DNA from: CALBTQ01 sp036725605
Lineage (GTDB): Bacteria; Lernaellota; Lernaellaia; Lernaellales; Lernaellaceae
Direction: 5' to 3'
Length of the DNA: 64,000 bases
Assembly: GCA_036725605.1 (NCBI GenBank)
Contig: DAIMDW010000025.1
Location: 1-64,000, forward strand
Shown here piece by piece: positions 16,385-26,177 of the stretch (its first letter is position 1; each line of letters opens with the position of its first letter). The notes under the pieces were generated by a model, which worked only from the letters and a program-made list of their open reading frames with translations, searched no databases and was not told the DNA's origin. The position numbers and the translations under genes were made by a program.

Positions 16385-16414
16385 CAAAAAAGGCGGCTGC
16401 CGGGCAACCGCCTT
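16385..16414 (-). terminator. rho-independent terminator after the carboxypeptidase gene
   Basis: Read on the minus strand, AAGGCGG pairs with CCGCCTT around a loop of about ten bases, followed directly by a T run (the A run at 16385-16391 on the plus strand). It begins about 24 bases after the stop. Confidence 0.8.
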
Positions 16415-16437
16415 TCGCCTGATGGTGAATTTTTTAC

Positions 16438-18024
16438 TCAGCAGCCGCAGCCGTCATCGTCATCGTCGTCGTTGTCGGATTGGTCGTCGTCGTCGATCGT
16501 ATCGTCGTCGGTTGCGTCGTCGTCGGCAGTATCGTCGTCGTCATCGTCATCGTCGCCGCTCAGGTCGACCGACACCGGGCCGAACTCCTGGTTGTTGTCG
16601 TAGTTGGAGACGAACTGGATCTTGTAGCTGTACGCCTGTCCCATCGTCACGTTCGTATCGGTGAAGGAGTAGGACGTCTGCCCGGGGACGATGAGCGTGT
16701 CGTTGATCGGCGTGTAGGCTTTGCCGCCCGTCGAACGCAGCACGTTCCAGCCGGAGGCTTCGGTTTCGATGATCGGCGCCCATTCGATCGCGATGTTCGC
16801 GCCGCTCTGGTACGCATCCAACTGCCACAGATCGCTGGAGAGCACCAGCGAAGGATCGCGGCTCAAACCGTAAGCCAACAGGTGCGCCGGATAATTTTTC
16901 TCCACCGACGCCTGGATGGTCGAGGGTTGCGGATAAAAGCCCAGCGGATTGAATTCGTTGGGATCCATCTCAAAGGTGAACGTGATGATGCCCTGATCGC
17001 CGTACGCCCAGTCATCGGTGTCGCCGGTGGTCAGGTACAGCGCCGACGCCGATTGCGCCCGATAACCGTTGAACTTCGCCATTTCCTGCGCAAGGTATTT
17101 GTGCGTCAGAAAATCGATCTGATCCTCGATGCGCTCGTAGGTGTAGCCCCAGGGGTACAGCAGCAATTTGCTGTAGGTGTGCATCGAAATCAGCACGTTG
17201 ATGTTGGTGTGGGCGGTGACGAAATCGCGCACGGCCGCCGTTTCCGGCTCGGAGAACGCCGCGGTGCCGCGATAGGTTTCCGAGCCCGGGAAATTGGACG
17301 ATCCGGCGCCGCCCCACATGTAACCGTAGTTGCGGTTCAGGTCGACGCCCATGGCCGTCGAGCCTTCGTTGACGCGGCGATTCTTGCGCCACATCTTGAA
17401 CGACGCGCCCGACTGGTCCCACTCCGCGCCGTCGGGATTGACGGTGGGCACGATGAACAGTTCGCGGTTGTCGACCAGGAAGGTGATGTAGTCGTCGACG
17501 CCGTAATTCTCCAGAATCTGCTGCGTCGTATACAGCACCGATTCGACGGTGAGAATCTCGCGGGCGTGATGCTGACCGCACAGGAAGAAGGCGCCCTCGT
17601 CGGTTTCGTCGACCGTCGGATTGTCGCTGATTTTCAGGCCCCACAGCTCGCGTCCTTCGATGCTCTGGCCCAACGTAAACAGCACGGCGATGTCCGAATA
17701 GGTGTTCGCCCATTCCTGCAACAAGGCGGTCGCTTCGCCGTAGTTGTGATAGTCGTCGTAGGCGGGCGGAAACTTTTCCTGCACGTCGAGGACTTCGACG
17801 CGATAGCCGAGTTTGCCCACTTCGTCCAGCTCGACCAGCGGCACTTCGGCCCACACCCAGCCTTCTTCCAGATTGACGTAATCGATCACGTAACCGCGTT
17901 CGGCGATTTCCGTGCGCTCGAAAACGTCCTGCGTGTCGATCCGGACATAGGCGACATCCTCGGCCATGGCCGACGTCGCCAACAGCAACACCAATATCGC
18001 CAGCGTTAATATTCTGCCCTTCAC
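16438..18024 (-). CDS. exported M14 zinc carboxypeptidase with Asp stalk ending in CGC
   Basis: The protein has 528 residues. I choose the GTG at 18024 because AAGGAGA lies six bases before it and a clean signal peptide follows (KGRILTLAILVLLLATSAMA). An M14 propeptide-like segment precedes the catalytic domain: HHARE supplies the first zinc His and Glu, MHTYS the third zinc ligand, DLNRNYGYMW the substrate-binding Asn-Arg, and FTFEMDP the catalytic Glu. This is the carboxypeptidase T/A arrangement. A fibronectin-like domain (ANIAIEWAP to SYKIQFVSN) follows, then an Asp stalk ending DDDDDDGCGC. It likely trims extracellular peptides at the cell surface. Confidence 0.88.
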   Translation of the reverse strand: MKGRILTLAILVLLLATSAMAEDVAYVRIDTQDVFERTEIAERGYVIDYVNLEEGWVWAEVPLVELDEVGKLGYRVEVLDVQEKFPPAYDDYHNYGEATALLQEWANTYSDIAVLFTLGQSIEGRELWGLKISDNPTVDETDEGAFFLCGQHHAREILTVESVLYTTQQILENYGVDDYITFLVDNRELFIVPTVNPDGAEWDQSGASFKMWRKNRRVNEGSTAMGVDLNRNYGYMWGGAGSSNFPGSETYRGTAAFSEPETAAVRDFVTAHTNINVLISMHTYSKLLLYPWGYTYERIEDQIDFLTHKYLAQEMAKFNGYRAQSASALYLTTGDTDDWAYGDQGIITFTFEMDPNEFNPLGFYPQPSTIQASVEKNYPAHLLAYGLSRDPSLVLSSDLWQLDAYQSGANIAIEWAPIIETEASGWNVLRSTGGKAYTPINDTLIVPGQTSYSFTDTNVTMGQAYSYKIQFVSNYDNNQEFGPVSVDLSGDDDDDDDDTADDDATDDDTIDDDDQSDNDDDDDDGCGC

Positions 18025-18153
18025 TGCGGTTCTCCTTTTTGTCCTTACCACATTCCGCCCCAACGAAACGCCCTAATGTATGGTGTAATCGTCACGCGGG
18101 CAAGACCCAACCGCATTCCGGTCGAATCTCGACACCCGGCCCGTTTCCGCAGC

Positions 18154-18181
18154 TTGACACGACCTTCGGTAGTGCTACCAT
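18154..18181 (+). promoter_or_regulatory. candidate sigma70 promoter of kdsB-kdsD
   Basis: TTGACA at 18154-18159 and TACCAT at 18176-18181, 16 bases apart, lie 86 bases upstream of kdsB on its strand. Confidence 0.5.
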
Positions 18182-18267
18182 TCGCCAGCAGCAGCGAAGG
18201 GCAAAAGGACATTCCGCGGAAAAACAAGGCAAACGATTTTGTCTTCCGCCACGAGGAAGGACGATAG

Positions 18268-19047
18268 ATGAAGGTATCCGCGATCATCCCCGCACGTTAT
18301 GCCAGTGAGCGCCTGCCCGGCAAACCGTTGTTGGAAATCGCCGGCCAACCGATGATCGTACACGTATACGAACGGGTCAAACTGAGCCAATGCCTGGACG
18401 ACGTGATCGTGGCCACCGACGATGATCGCATCGCGAGCGTCATCCGCAACGTCGGCGGCACGGTGGCGATGACCCGGGCCGACCACGAAAGCGGCACCGA
18501 CCGCGTGGCGGAAGTCGCCCGCGAACTGGACAGCGACCTGATCATCAACGTGCAAGGCGACGAACCGCTGTTCAATTGCGCGCTGCTCGACGACGCCGTC
18601 GCGCCCTTCGCAACCGACGACACGCTATTGTTCGGCACCTTACGGGCGAAGATCACCGAAATCGACGACGTGTTCAATCCGAACACGGTCAAGGTGATCG
18701 TCGATCTGCAGGATTTCGCCTTGTACTTTTCGCGCGCGCCGATCCCCTTCGCCCGCGGCCTGATGTCGCTGCACGGCGGCCGCCCGAGCCTCAGCGGTCT
18801 GCCGACCGAGCGCCCGACCTACTTCAAGCACCTCGGGCTTTACGTTTACCGGCGCGACTTCCTGCTCGCCTACGCCAAATGGCCCGGCACCGTGCTGGAG
18901 AAAGTGGAAAAGCTCGAACAACTGCGCGCGATGGAACACGGCGTGCGCATCAAATGCCCGCTGACCGAACACAGCACAATCAGCGTGGATACGCCCAACG
19001 ACCTGGCGCGCGTCAAGGAAATCATGGAATCCGGCTTGCACGAATAA
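18268..19047 (+). CDS. kdsB: CMP-Kdo synthetase (3-deoxy-manno-octulosonate cytidylyltransferase)
   Basis: Activates Kdo with CTP to CMP-Kdo for lipid A-core assembly, in the cytoplasm. The 259 residues match the family's usual length (about 250). The nucleotidyltransferase start IIPARYASERLPGKPL, ATDDDRI, SGTDRVAEVA, NVQGDEPL and the YFKHLGLYVYR segment are all characteristic. AGGAAGGA precedes the ATG. It is followed after 29 bases by kdsD in the same direction, forming a Kdo supply operon and showing that the organism makes LPS. Confidence 0.95.
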   Translation: MKVSAIIPARYASERLPGKPLLEIAGQPMIVHVYERVKLSQCLDDVIVATDDDRIASVIRNVGGTVAMTRADHESGTDRVAEVARELDSDLIINVQGDEPLFNCALLDDAVAPFATDDTLLFGTLRAKITEIDDVFNPNTVKVIVDLQDFALYFSRAPIPFARGLMSLHGGRPSLSGLPTERPTYFKHLGLYVYRRDFLLAYAKWPGTVLEKVEKLEQLRAMEHGVRIKCPLTEHSTISVDTPNDLARVKEIMESGLHE

Positions 19048-19076
19048 CGCCGCCGCGCAAGGAAAGGGACCTGCCG

Positions 19077-20033
19077 ATGGAGCGAGCCCGCCGCGTATTG
19101 AAGATCGAAGCCGACGCCATCATGGCGATGGCCGAACGGTTGGACGCGAATTTCGAAAAGGCGGTCAATATTCTTCTCGCCTGCGAAGGCAAGGTGGTGG
19201 TCATCGGCATGGGCAAGTCCGGCCTGGTCGGCAACAAGATCGCCGCGACAATGGCCAGCACGGGCACGCCCGCGTTTTTCATGCACGCCGCCGAGGCGCT
19301 GCACGGCGACCTGGGCATGGTGCACAAAACCGACGTGGCGATCATCGTTTCCAACAGCGGCGAAACCGAGGAAGTGCTCGCACTGCTGCCCGCGTTGCGC
19401 CGCCAGGGACTGCCGATCATCGCGCTGACCGGCGGCGTGGGCTCGAACCTGGCGCGTACCGCCGACGCCGTGCTGGACACCTCCGTCGCCGAGGAGGCTT
19501 GTCCGCTGGGCCTGGCGCCGACGGCTTCGACCACCGCGCAACTGGCCATGGGCGACGCGCTGGCCGTGGCGTTGCTCGAAGAGCACGGGTTTTCGCAAAA
19601 GGACTTCGCGCGGTTTCATCCGGCCGGCCGGCTGGGCAAACGCTTGCTGATGCGCGTGTCCGACCTGATGCACTCCGGCGACGACCTGCCGCGCGTGCAA
19701 CCCGACACGCCGGTGATGCAAGTGCTGATGGAAATGTCGGCCAAGCGTCTGGGCATCACCGCGGTGGAAGACGAGCACGGCGCGCTACTGGGCGTGATCA
19801 CCGACGGCGACCTGCGCCGGGCGCTGCAAAAATTCAGCGACCTCTCGTCGCGCACCGCCGTCGAGTTGATGACCTCGGCGCCCAAGACGATTCACCCCGA
19901 CGCCCTCGCCTCGCGCGCGGCGCACGTGATGGATAAAAACTCGATCAGCGTGGTGTTGGTGCGCGATCAGGAAACCGACAAGATCGTCGGCATGCTGCAC
20001 CTGCACGATCTGTTGCACGCGGGCATCATTTAA
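19077..20033 (+). CDS. kdsD: arabinose-5-phosphate isomerase (KpsF/GutQ family)
   Basis: Interconverts ribulose 5-phosphate and arabinose 5-phosphate, the first committed step of Kdo synthesis. The 318-residue protein has an N-terminal SIS domain (VVVIGMGKSGLVGNKIAATM, IIVSNSGETEEVL) and two C-terminal CBS domains (LMHSGDDLP and VELMTSAPKTI regions). The start at 19077 follows GGAAAGGGA. It is downstream of kdsB. Its stop overlaps the stop of the convergent kelch gene by four bases, so no terminator fits between them. Confidence 0.93.
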   Translation: MERARRVLKIEADAIMAMAERLDANFEKAVNILLACEGKVVVIGMGKSGLVGNKIAATMASTGTPAFFMHAAEALHGDLGMVHKTDVAIIVSNSGETEEVLALLPALRRQGLPIIALTGGVGSNLARTADAVLDTSVAEEACPLGLAPTASTTAQLAMGDALAVALLEEHGFSQKDFARFHPAGRLGKRLLMRVSDLMHSGDDLPRVQPDTPVMQVLMEMSAKRLGITAVEDEHGALLGVITDGDLRRALQKFSDLSSRTAVELMTSAPKTIHPDALASRAAHVMDKNSISVVLVRDQETDKIVGMLHLHDLLHAGII

Positions 20034-21109
20034 CAGCCACAATCCGATTCGTCGTCGTCATCATCATCCGCGGCGTCGTCATCGTCATCGATCACATCGT
20101 CATCGCTGTCGTCGTCGGCCGCGTCGTCATCGACCGTATCGTCGTCGTCATCGTCGTCGATCGCATCGTCGTCGACCGTATCGTCGTCGGTCGGCAACTC
20201 GCCGTACTGTTCGACGACAGCCAGTGGTTCGGGAAAATCGCCCAGGCACATGCCGCCGACGGCGAACAACGGCACGGCGGCCGAACCGACGCGGTAACGC
20301 GGCTCGGCGGCTGTGGGACCGGCCGTCCAGGTGTTTTCGTCCGGATCGTAGACCCAGCAAGCGGCGGAAACGGATTGATCCTGCACGCCGTGGCAGGCGA
20401 GCAATTCGCCGTCCAGCGCGCCGGCGGCGCCGCCCCACCAGGTGACGGGCAGCGCGGCGATCGTCGTCCACTCGTCGGTCGTCGGATCGTACACCTCGCC
20501 GGAGGCCAGATGTTGCGGCGTGGGATCACTCGCATCGATGCCGCCGTAAACGTAAAGCAGGCCGTCCAGCACCGCGCTGCCGTGATAGCGGCGGGCTTCG
20601 TTGAGGTCGGCCGCCTGCGTCCAGGCATCGTCGGCCGGATCGTAGCGCCACGTCCGCGCCGAACTGACGTCGGTTTCGTCACCGCCGCCGACCAAGTACA
20701 ACGCGCCGTCGAGGGCGTCGAGCGAATGGCCGTAGCGCACCGCCGGAACGGTCGCGCCGTTCGTCCAGGCGTCGGTCGCCACATCGTAGAGCAACAGATC
20801 GTCGACCAGTTCCCCGCCGTTGAAGCCGCCGGTCAGGAAAATCACGCCATCGGCAAAGGCCGCCGCGCCCTTGGTCAGCGGCGCGGGCAGTTGCGCCAAA
20901 GCCAGCCACTGTGCGCCGTCATACATTTCGGCGGATTGCCGGACGTACACCAGATCGTCGCCGCCGAAGACGAAAACTCGCCCTAGGTCGTCGACCGCCG
21001 TCAGCGGATCGACGCGCGGCGCGGACATCTCCGGCAGCGTCGTCCATTGCGCCAGCGCGGGCGCGCACAGCAACATCGCCGCCAGCGTCAACCATACGCA
21101 CGCCTTCAT
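20030..21109 (-). CDS. exported kelch-repeat protein with Asp stalk ending in CGC
   Basis: The protein has 359 residues. The ATG at 21109 has AGGAGG before it and overlaps the upstream stop as ATGA. The signal peptide is MKACVWLTLAAMLLCAPALA. At least five kelch-type units follow (VFVFGG, FLTGGFNGG, LYLVGGG, LYVYGGI, FAVGGM, each after a run ending in a Y/W-D-P or D-x-W strand), giving a beta-propeller. The C-terminal 50 residues are an Asp stalk ending DDDDDDESDCGC, the same tag as three other proteins in this window. Coupled to the phospholipase C-like gene upstream, so the two probably act together outside the cell. Confidence 0.82.
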   Translation of the reverse strand: MKACVWLTLAAMLLCAPALAQWTTLPEMSAPRVDPLTAVDDLGRVFVFGGDDLVYVRQSAEMYDGAQWLALAQLPAPLTKGAAAFADGVIFLTGGFNGGELVDDLLLYDVATDAWTNGATVPAVRYGHSLDALDGALYLVGGGDETDVSSARTWRYDPADDAWTQAADLNEARRYHGSAVLDGLLYVYGGIDASDPTPQHLASGEVYDPTTDEWTTIAALPVTWWGGAAGALDGELLACHGVQDQSVSAACWVYDPDENTWTAGPTAAEPRYRVGSAAVPLFAVGGMCLGDFPEPLAVVEQYGELPTDDDTVDDDAIDDDDDDDTVDDDAADDDSDDDVIDDDDDAADDDDDDESDCGC

Positions 21110-22647
21110 CGTCCGCCTCCTTTGCGCACCGTCGCACGTAACGTGGTGTCCGGCGGGTACTCGATGAACAGCGAATACGGCCACCGTCCGTAGGTCGAGT
21201 ACTGCAACGCATAGGCCTGCTTGGTCATGTCGATCTCGTCGATTTGATTGTAAAGCGACCAGTCGGTGGTGAAGTACGGCAGCGCCTGCGGATCGTCGCC
21301 GAGGGCCAGTTCGGCGATGAAGCCGGTCGCATCGTTGGCGATGGACGCGGCGGGCGAAAACTCGACGCTGAGCGTCGTCGGTGCGTTCACATCGTAGGTC
21401 CACGGATCGACGTGCACATCGGCGGAGGCCGACGCGACGAGCGTGGCGTCCGGCGAGTCCTCGCGTACGCGCAGGGTGACCGTGTTTTCCGTCGACGAGC
21501 GCCCGGGCACGTCGTACAAGACAACCTGCAAGGTGACCGTCGCCGGCGGGCTGATCGCTTCGATGGAGGTGATCGACACGAGGGCGTCGTTGGGGTACCA
21601 GTTCAGGTCCGCCAGAAAGCGCCCGTCCTCCACGGTCATTTGTTCGGGCAGATAGTTGGCCAGCGACTGGATGACGCCGGACTTCATCATCTTCGCCGAC
21701 CAATTGGGAAAGACGTCGTAGTAGCCCTGCCCCGGCGCGAAGGTGAGCAAAATCGTCGGCGGCAACAGATAATATCCTTCATCGTAGTAATTATCCCAGA
21801 AGGCCGGAGTGATGGCGGGGCCGGTGAACAGGCGCAGCAGTTCGTCCCAATCGATCGTCAGGTCGGCGAAGGGCGTGGGATCGGTCATGCCGGAAAGGGC
21901 GAAGCGATAAACCGCCTCCCCGCCGCGATGCGCCGCCGGAATGCGTCGCGGATCGGCCAGAAAATACGCCACCCATTCGGCCGCGCGCCGCGGCGACATT
22001 TTCACGCGGACGCCGAAGTAGTCCTCGTACATGGCCAGGTAGAAATTGGTGACCTCCAGCAGCCGCCGGCGGCCGTCCTCGGTCAGCAAAAAGTGGTCGA
22101 CCATCTCCCGGTAGATGTCGAGGGCCGGCTCCATGAATTCCAGCCCGCCTTCGATGAACGTTTCGACCTCGCCGGCCGGATAATCATCAAAATAGCCGAC
22201 GACGACGTCCAGCTCGCCGATGCGCCCGCGCACGGCCAGGTGCTGCACCAGCATGTCCTGTGCGACGATATCGCCGGCGTTGTGCATCAGGTTGCCCAGG
22301 GCGAAAGCGAGCTTCCACTGCTGCTGCGGATACAGCGCCAGCGCGTCGTCGAGCAGAGAGGAATTGAAATGACGGTTGTGCGGATCGACCATATTTTCGT
22401 CGACCTTGCCCGGCGTTTCGTCCAGATCCACCAGCACGCGCGCGATGTCGGGCCAGATCGCGCCCAGGCGCAGCATCATGATCTCACGCCGCAACAGATC
22501 GGCGTTGTGCTGCGGGTACGGCTGCGGATTGAGTTCGCACATGGCGACATAATAATCGGCTTCCCGCATGTGGATGGACGGACCATACGCCTGCGCCGTA
22601 ACGGCCAACAGCGACAACGCCAACGCGAATACGATTGCTTTTTTCAT
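21106..22647 (-). CDS. exported zinc-dependent phospholipase C/S1-P1-like protein
   Basis: The protein has 513 residues from ATG 22647 with GGAGAT before it. The signal peptide (KKAIVFALALSLLAVTAQA) is cut before YGPSIHMREADYY. The N-terminal 200 residues carry spaced His and Asp residues (IHMREADYYV, AIWPDIAR, DPHNRHFN, LMHNAGDIVAQD) in the order expected of the trinuclear zinc fold of Zn-dependent phospholipase C and P1 nuclease. The mature protein should begin near the first ligand. The C-terminal 180 residues appear to be beta-sandwich. It lacks an Asp stalk, but the coupled kelch protein downstream has one. Substrate unproven. Confidence 0.65.
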   Translation of the reverse strand: MKKAIVFALALSLLAVTAQAYGPSIHMREADYYVAMCELNPQPYPQHNADLLRREIMMLRLGAIWPDIARVLVDLDETPGKVDENMVDPHNRHFNSSLLDDALALYPQQQWKLAFALGNLMHNAGDIVAQDMLVQHLAVRGRIGELDVVVGYFDDYPAGEVETFIEGGLEFMEPALDIYREMVDHFLLTEDGRRRLLEVTNFYLAMYEDYFGVRVKMSPRRAAEWVAYFLADPRRIPAAHRGGEAVYRFALSGMTDPTPFADLTIDWDELLRLFTGPAITPAFWDNYYDEGYYLLPPTILLTFAPGQGYYDVFPNWSAKMMKSGVIQSLANYLPEQMTVEDGRFLADLNWYPNDALVSITSIEAISPPATVTLQVVLYDVPGRSSTENTVTLRVREDSPDATLVASASADVHVDPWTYDVNAPTTLSVEFSPAASIANDATGFIAELALGDDPQALPYFTTDWSLYNQIDEIDMTKQAYALQYSTYGRWPYSLFIEYPPDTTLRATVRKGGGR

Positions 22648-22746
22648 GTTGATCTCCGACCGAGACGAAACCACGAAGCGCCTCCCCGGCAGAGGGACGC
22701 GCCAATACCTTAACCTAGTTCCCGGAAAGATCAACAGGCGGGCCGT

Positions 22747-23427
22747 TTACTGCGTTTTCGCGCTCGATTTCTTTTCGTGGCTGTGGCGGACGATCTCCCC
22801 GCGAATGAGGTAGATGACGTCCTCGGCGATGTTGGTCGTCTGATCGGCGATGCGCTCCAGGTGGCTGGAGGTCAGAAAAAGGTTCAGGTAAAAATCGAGG
22901 CGCTGCGGCTCGCGCTCGATGCCCTTGTGCACCAGCAGGTAATTGTTTTTGTGCAGCGCATCGACCTCGTCGTCGGCCATGCACACCTCGTTGGCCAACT
23001 CGACGTTCAGCTTGACCAGCGCGTCGAGACTCTTGCAGAGCATGGCGCTGGATTTGAGCGCCATTTCCTTGAACATGTCCGGCATTTCCACGTCGTGCAG
23101 CTTGCTGAAGAAACGGGCGCGCCGCGCGAGGTTGGTGGCCAGGTCGCCGATGCGCTCGAGGTCGTTGTTGATTTTCAGCACGGCGATGATGTAGCGCAGG
23201 TCGATCGCCACGGGCTGGTAGAGGGCGAGGATCTTCAGGCATTCCTCTTCGAAATCGACTTCCATCTGGTCGATTTTCATATCGGCGTCGATCACTTGCT
23301 GCGCCAGATCGGCATCGCGATTTTCGATGGCGCGCACCGCCTGCAGCAATTGCTCCTCCACGGCCGCGCCGAGGGTGAGAATGTCTTCCTTCAATTTGTC
23401 GATCTGCCGTTGCAAACGAAAGCCCAT
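22747..23427 (-). CDS. phoU: phosphate-transport regulator PhoU
   Basis: Peripheral protein that links Pst transporter status to PhoR and restrains uptake. The 226-residue all-helical protein carries the tandem PhoU repeats, with the metal-binding consensus VDFEEECLKILALYQPVA, DLRYIIAVLKINNDLERIGD and LERIADQTTNIAEDVI. Last gene of the pst operon, 16 bases after pstB. Standard Pho-regulon position. Confidence 0.95.
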   Translation of the reverse strand: MGFRLQRQIDKLKEDILTLGAAVEEQLLQAVRAIENRDADLAQQVIDADMKIDQMEVDFEEECLKILALYQPVAIDLRYIIAVLKINNDLERIGDLATNLARRARFFSKLHDVEMPDMFKEMALKSSAMLCKSLDALVKLNVELANEVCMADDEVDALHKNNYLLVHKGIEREPQRLDFYLNLFLTSSHLERIADQTTNIAEDVIYLIRGEIVRHSHEKKSSAKTQ

Positions 23428-23443
23428 GGTTTTCTCCGCCGGC

Positions 23444-24328
23444 TCAACCGAAGCGACCGGTGATGTAATCTTCGGTCTGCTTTTTGGTCGGCTTGGTAAA
23501 GATTTTCCTGGTCGGTCCGAACTCGACGATTTCGCCCTCGTAGAAAAACGCGGTGTAATCGGAAATGCGCGCCGCCTGCTGCATGTTGTGCGTCACGATG
23601 ACGATCGTGTATCGCTCTTTGAGCTGCTCGACCAGCTCCTCGATTTTCGCCGTCGCCACCGGATCGATCGCCGAAGTCGGCTCGTCCATCAACAGCACTT
23701 CGGGCTGCACGGCGATGGCGCGGGCGATGACCAGCCGCTGTTGCTGGCCGCCGGACAACGCGGTGCCCGGCTCGTTGAGTTTGTCTTTGACTTCCGTCCA
23801 TAACGCCGCGTCCCGCAGCGCCTTCTCGACCCGCGCGTTCAACTCGCCGCGCGACATTTTGTAGTGCAGCTTGAGCCCGTAGGCCACGTTGTCGAAGACG
23901 GTCATCGGAAACGGCGTGGGCTTCTGGAAAATCATGCCCACTTTTTTGCGCAGCTTGATCAGGTCGTAGCGCGGCGCAAGGATGTTCTCGCCGTCCAGAA
24001 TGACTTCGCCGGACGCGCGTTGCTCGCGGTAGAGCTCGTAGATGCGGTTGTAGACGCGGATGTGCGTCGACTTACCGCAACCCGACGGCCCGATGATCGC
24101 GGTCACCTTGTTGGCGGCGATGTCCAGATCGTTGCCCTTGAGCGCGCGAAAGGAGCCGTAGAAAAAATCGAGGTTGCGCACCGAGATTTTCGGTTCGACG
24201 ATCGTCTGCGGTTCCATGTCGCGCGGACGATCGGGCACCTTGGTGATAAAGCGCACCTGATCGTCCGGCGCGGACCGAGCGAGCGAATGGTCGTTCACGT
24301 GGTTGGTCTCCGTCATCATTTCACTCAT
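23444..24328 (-). CDS. pstB: phosphate ABC transporter ATP-binding protein
   Basis: Energises phosphate import. The 294-residue protein has Walker [10 protein letters not shown], signature LSGGQQQR, Walker [15 protein letters not shown] and the PstB-typical [20 protein letters not shown]. It carries about 35 extra N-terminal residues compared with short PstB versions, which may mean a later start. The ATG at 24328 overlaps the pstA stop (ATGA). Confidence 0.96.
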   Translation of the reverse strand: MSEMMTETNHVNDHSLARSAPDDQVRFITKVPDRPRDMEPQTIVEPKISVRNLDFFYGSFRALKGNDLDIAANKVTAIIGPSGCGKSTHIRVYNRIYELYREQRASGEVILDGENILAPRYDLIKLRKKVGMIFQKPTPFPMTVFDNVAYGLKLHYKMSRGELNARVEKALRDAALWTEVKDKLNEPGTALSGGQQQRLVIARAIAVQPEVLLMDEPTSAIDPVATAKIEELVEQLKERYTIVIVTHNMQQAARISDYTAFFYEGEIVEFGPTRKIFTKPTKKQTEDYITGRFG

Positions 24329-25170
24329 TTGCGTCCCCCGCTCATGCCGACGCGGGCCAGAAGATTCAAGGCGAGAACCGCGGCCATGATGATCAACGAA
24401 GCGCCCCAGGCGATCTGCTGCCAGCCGGCGAAGGGCGACATCGCGTAGTTGAAGATCGTGACGGTCAGGTTAGCCATCGGCTGGGCCAGCGATTCGGGCC
24501 AGAAGGGACTGTTGAGCGCGGTGAACAGCAACGGCGCGGTTTCGCCGCTGATGCGCGCCACCGCCAGGAGCGTCCCGGTGATCATGCCGCTTTTCGCGGC
24601 GCGGAACACGACGTTGAGCGTGACCTTCCAGCGCGGCGCGCCCAGGGCCAGAGCCGATTCGCGCAGCGCGTTGGGCACGAGGGTCAGCATGTCCTCGGTG
24701 GTGCGCGCCACGACCGGGAGCATGATGATCGCCAGCGACACCGCGCCGGCATAGCCCGAAAAATGCTGCACCGGTTTGACCAACATGGTGTACACGAACA
24801 GGCCGACGATGATCGAGGGCACGCCCATGAGCACGTTGATGTTGAAGCGCACCAGCGCGCCGAAACGCGTCGAGCGGCCGAATTCGCTGAGGTAGACGCC
24901 GGCCAGCGCGCCGATGGGCACGCCCAGCACGGTCGCGATGATCGTGATGATCAGCGTACCGAAAATCGCATTGGCCACGCCGCCGCCCTCGATACCCGGG
25001 GGCGCGGGCAGCGCGGTGAAAAATTCCCAGTTGATCGCCGCACTGCCCTTCTGCACGACGACCAGCAAAATCCAGCCGAGGAAGAAAATGCCGATCACCG
25101 CGGCGAAGCTGGACAGAACCTTCACCAGCAGATCGACGATTTTGCGCGGCGCGGCGTTGCGTTCGATCAT
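24325..25170 (-). CDS. pstA: phosphate ABC transporter permease PstA
   Basis: Inner-membrane permease subunit of the PstSCAB importer. It has 281 residues from ATG 25170, which follows GGAGG and overlaps the pstC stop as ATGA. There are six predicted membrane segments, and the EAA-type loop [20 protein letters not shown] and [18 protein letters not shown] identify the family. Confidence 0.95.
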   Translation of the reverse strand: MIERNAAPRKIVDLLVKVLSSFAAVIGIFFLGWILLVVVQKGSAAINWEFFTALPAPPGIEGGGVANAIFGTLIITIIATVLGVPIGALAGVYLSEFGRSTRFGALVRFNINVLMGVPSIIVGLFVYTMLVKPVQHFSGYAGAVSLAIIMLPVVARTTEDMLTLVPNALRESALALGAPRWKVTLNVVFRAAKSGMITGTLLAVARISGETAPLLFTALNSPFWPESLAQPMANLTVTIFNYAMSPFAGWQQIAWGASLIIMAAVLALNLLARVGMSGGRK

Positions 25171-26111
25171 AGGCCGCCTCCGCTCTGCTTGCGCACGCGC
25201 TTGAGCCACAGATGCGCGATCACTTGAATAATGAAGGTCACCGCGAACAGCACCAGGCCCAGTTCGACCAGCGCGCTCATGTACAGCGGCTCGGACGCCT
25301 CGGTGAATTCGTTGGCCAGCGTCGAGGCGATGCTGTTGCCGGCGGAAAACAGCGAGGCGGAAATTTCATGGTTGTTGCCGATGACAAAGGTGACCGCCAT
25401 CGTCTCGCCGATCGCCCGCCCCAGGCCGAGGAACACCGCGCCCAGCAGGCCCGACAGACCGTAGCGCACGGTGATCTTGCGCGTCACTTCCCAGGTCGTG
25501 CCGCCGACGCCGTAGCCGGCTTCCTTGACCACCTCGGGCACCATGCTAAACACGTCGCGCATCACCGCGCTGACAAAGGGGAGAATCATCAGCGCGAGGA
25601 TGATGCCGGCGGTGAGCATGCCGATGCCCATCGGCGGACCTTGGAACAGCGGCAAAAAGCCGAGGGTGTCGGCCAGCAGCGGCTGCACGTGATCGGCCAT
25701 GAACGGGGCGAACACGAACAGGCCCCACATGCCGAAGATGATCGAGGGTACGGCGGCGAGCAACTCGATGGCGTTGCCGACGATCTTGCTGAGCAGCGGC
25801 GGTGCCAGCTCGACCAGAAACAGCGCGATGACCACGCTCAGCGGCACCGCGAGGATCATCGCGATGACCGTGGACACCAACGTGCCGTAGACGCTCGACA
25901 GCGCGCCGTAGGATTCGGCAACCGGATTCCAATCGGCGGAAAGCAGAAAGCGCCAGCCGAACCTGGCCAGCGACAATTGCGAGTTGCGAATCAATTCCAG
26001 CACCAGGCCGAGAACGACAACGAGAATTAGAAACGCGCTGCCGGCCACCAGGACGCGAAAGACCCGATCCGACCAGGGCTGACTATGATTGTTTTGCGCT
26101 TTTTCACTCAT
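25167..26111 (-). CDS. pstC: phosphate ABC transporter permease PstC
   Basis: Second permease subunit of PstSCAB. It has 314 residues, with about six membrane segments and the permease loop LALMILPFVSAVMRDVFSMV followed by KEAGYGVGGTTWEV. A hairpin lies between it and pstS (26135-26157). Confidence 0.95.
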   Translation of the reverse strand: MSEKAQNNHSQPWSDRVFRVLVAGSAFLILVVVLGLVLELIRNSQLSLARFGWRFLLSADWNPVAESYGALSSVYGTLVSTVIAMILAVPLSVVIALFLVELAPPLLSKIVGNAIELLAAVPSIIFGMWGLFVFAPFMADHVQPLLADTLGFLPLFQGPPMGIGMLTAGIILALMILPFVSAVMRDVFSMVPEVVKEAGYGVGGTTWEVTRKITVRYGLSGLLGAVFLGLGRAIGETMAVTFVIGNNHEISASLFSAGNSIASTLANEFTEASEPLYMSALVELGLVLFAVTFIIQVIAHLWLKRVRKQSGGGL

Positions 26112-26124
26112 TGTGTCGTCACGG

Positions 26125-26157
26125 GGAAAACAGCGAGGGCGGAAGGATTCGCCCCTC
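26125..26157 (-). terminator. pstS-pstC intergenic hairpin, possible attenuator
   Basis: On the minus strand GAGGGGCG and CGCCCTC (26157-26135, one bulge) form a hairpin followed by GCTGTTTTCC. The short T run suggests partial termination, giving more PstS than permease. Confidence 0.5.
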
Positions 26158-26177
26158 CCGCCCCATCCGCTTTGTCG

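Noticed and set aside
18576..19076. Upstream extension of the kdsD frame inside kdsB
   Set aside because: The frame is open by chance in kdsB; kdsD homology begins at the ATG 19077 with its own ribosome binding site.
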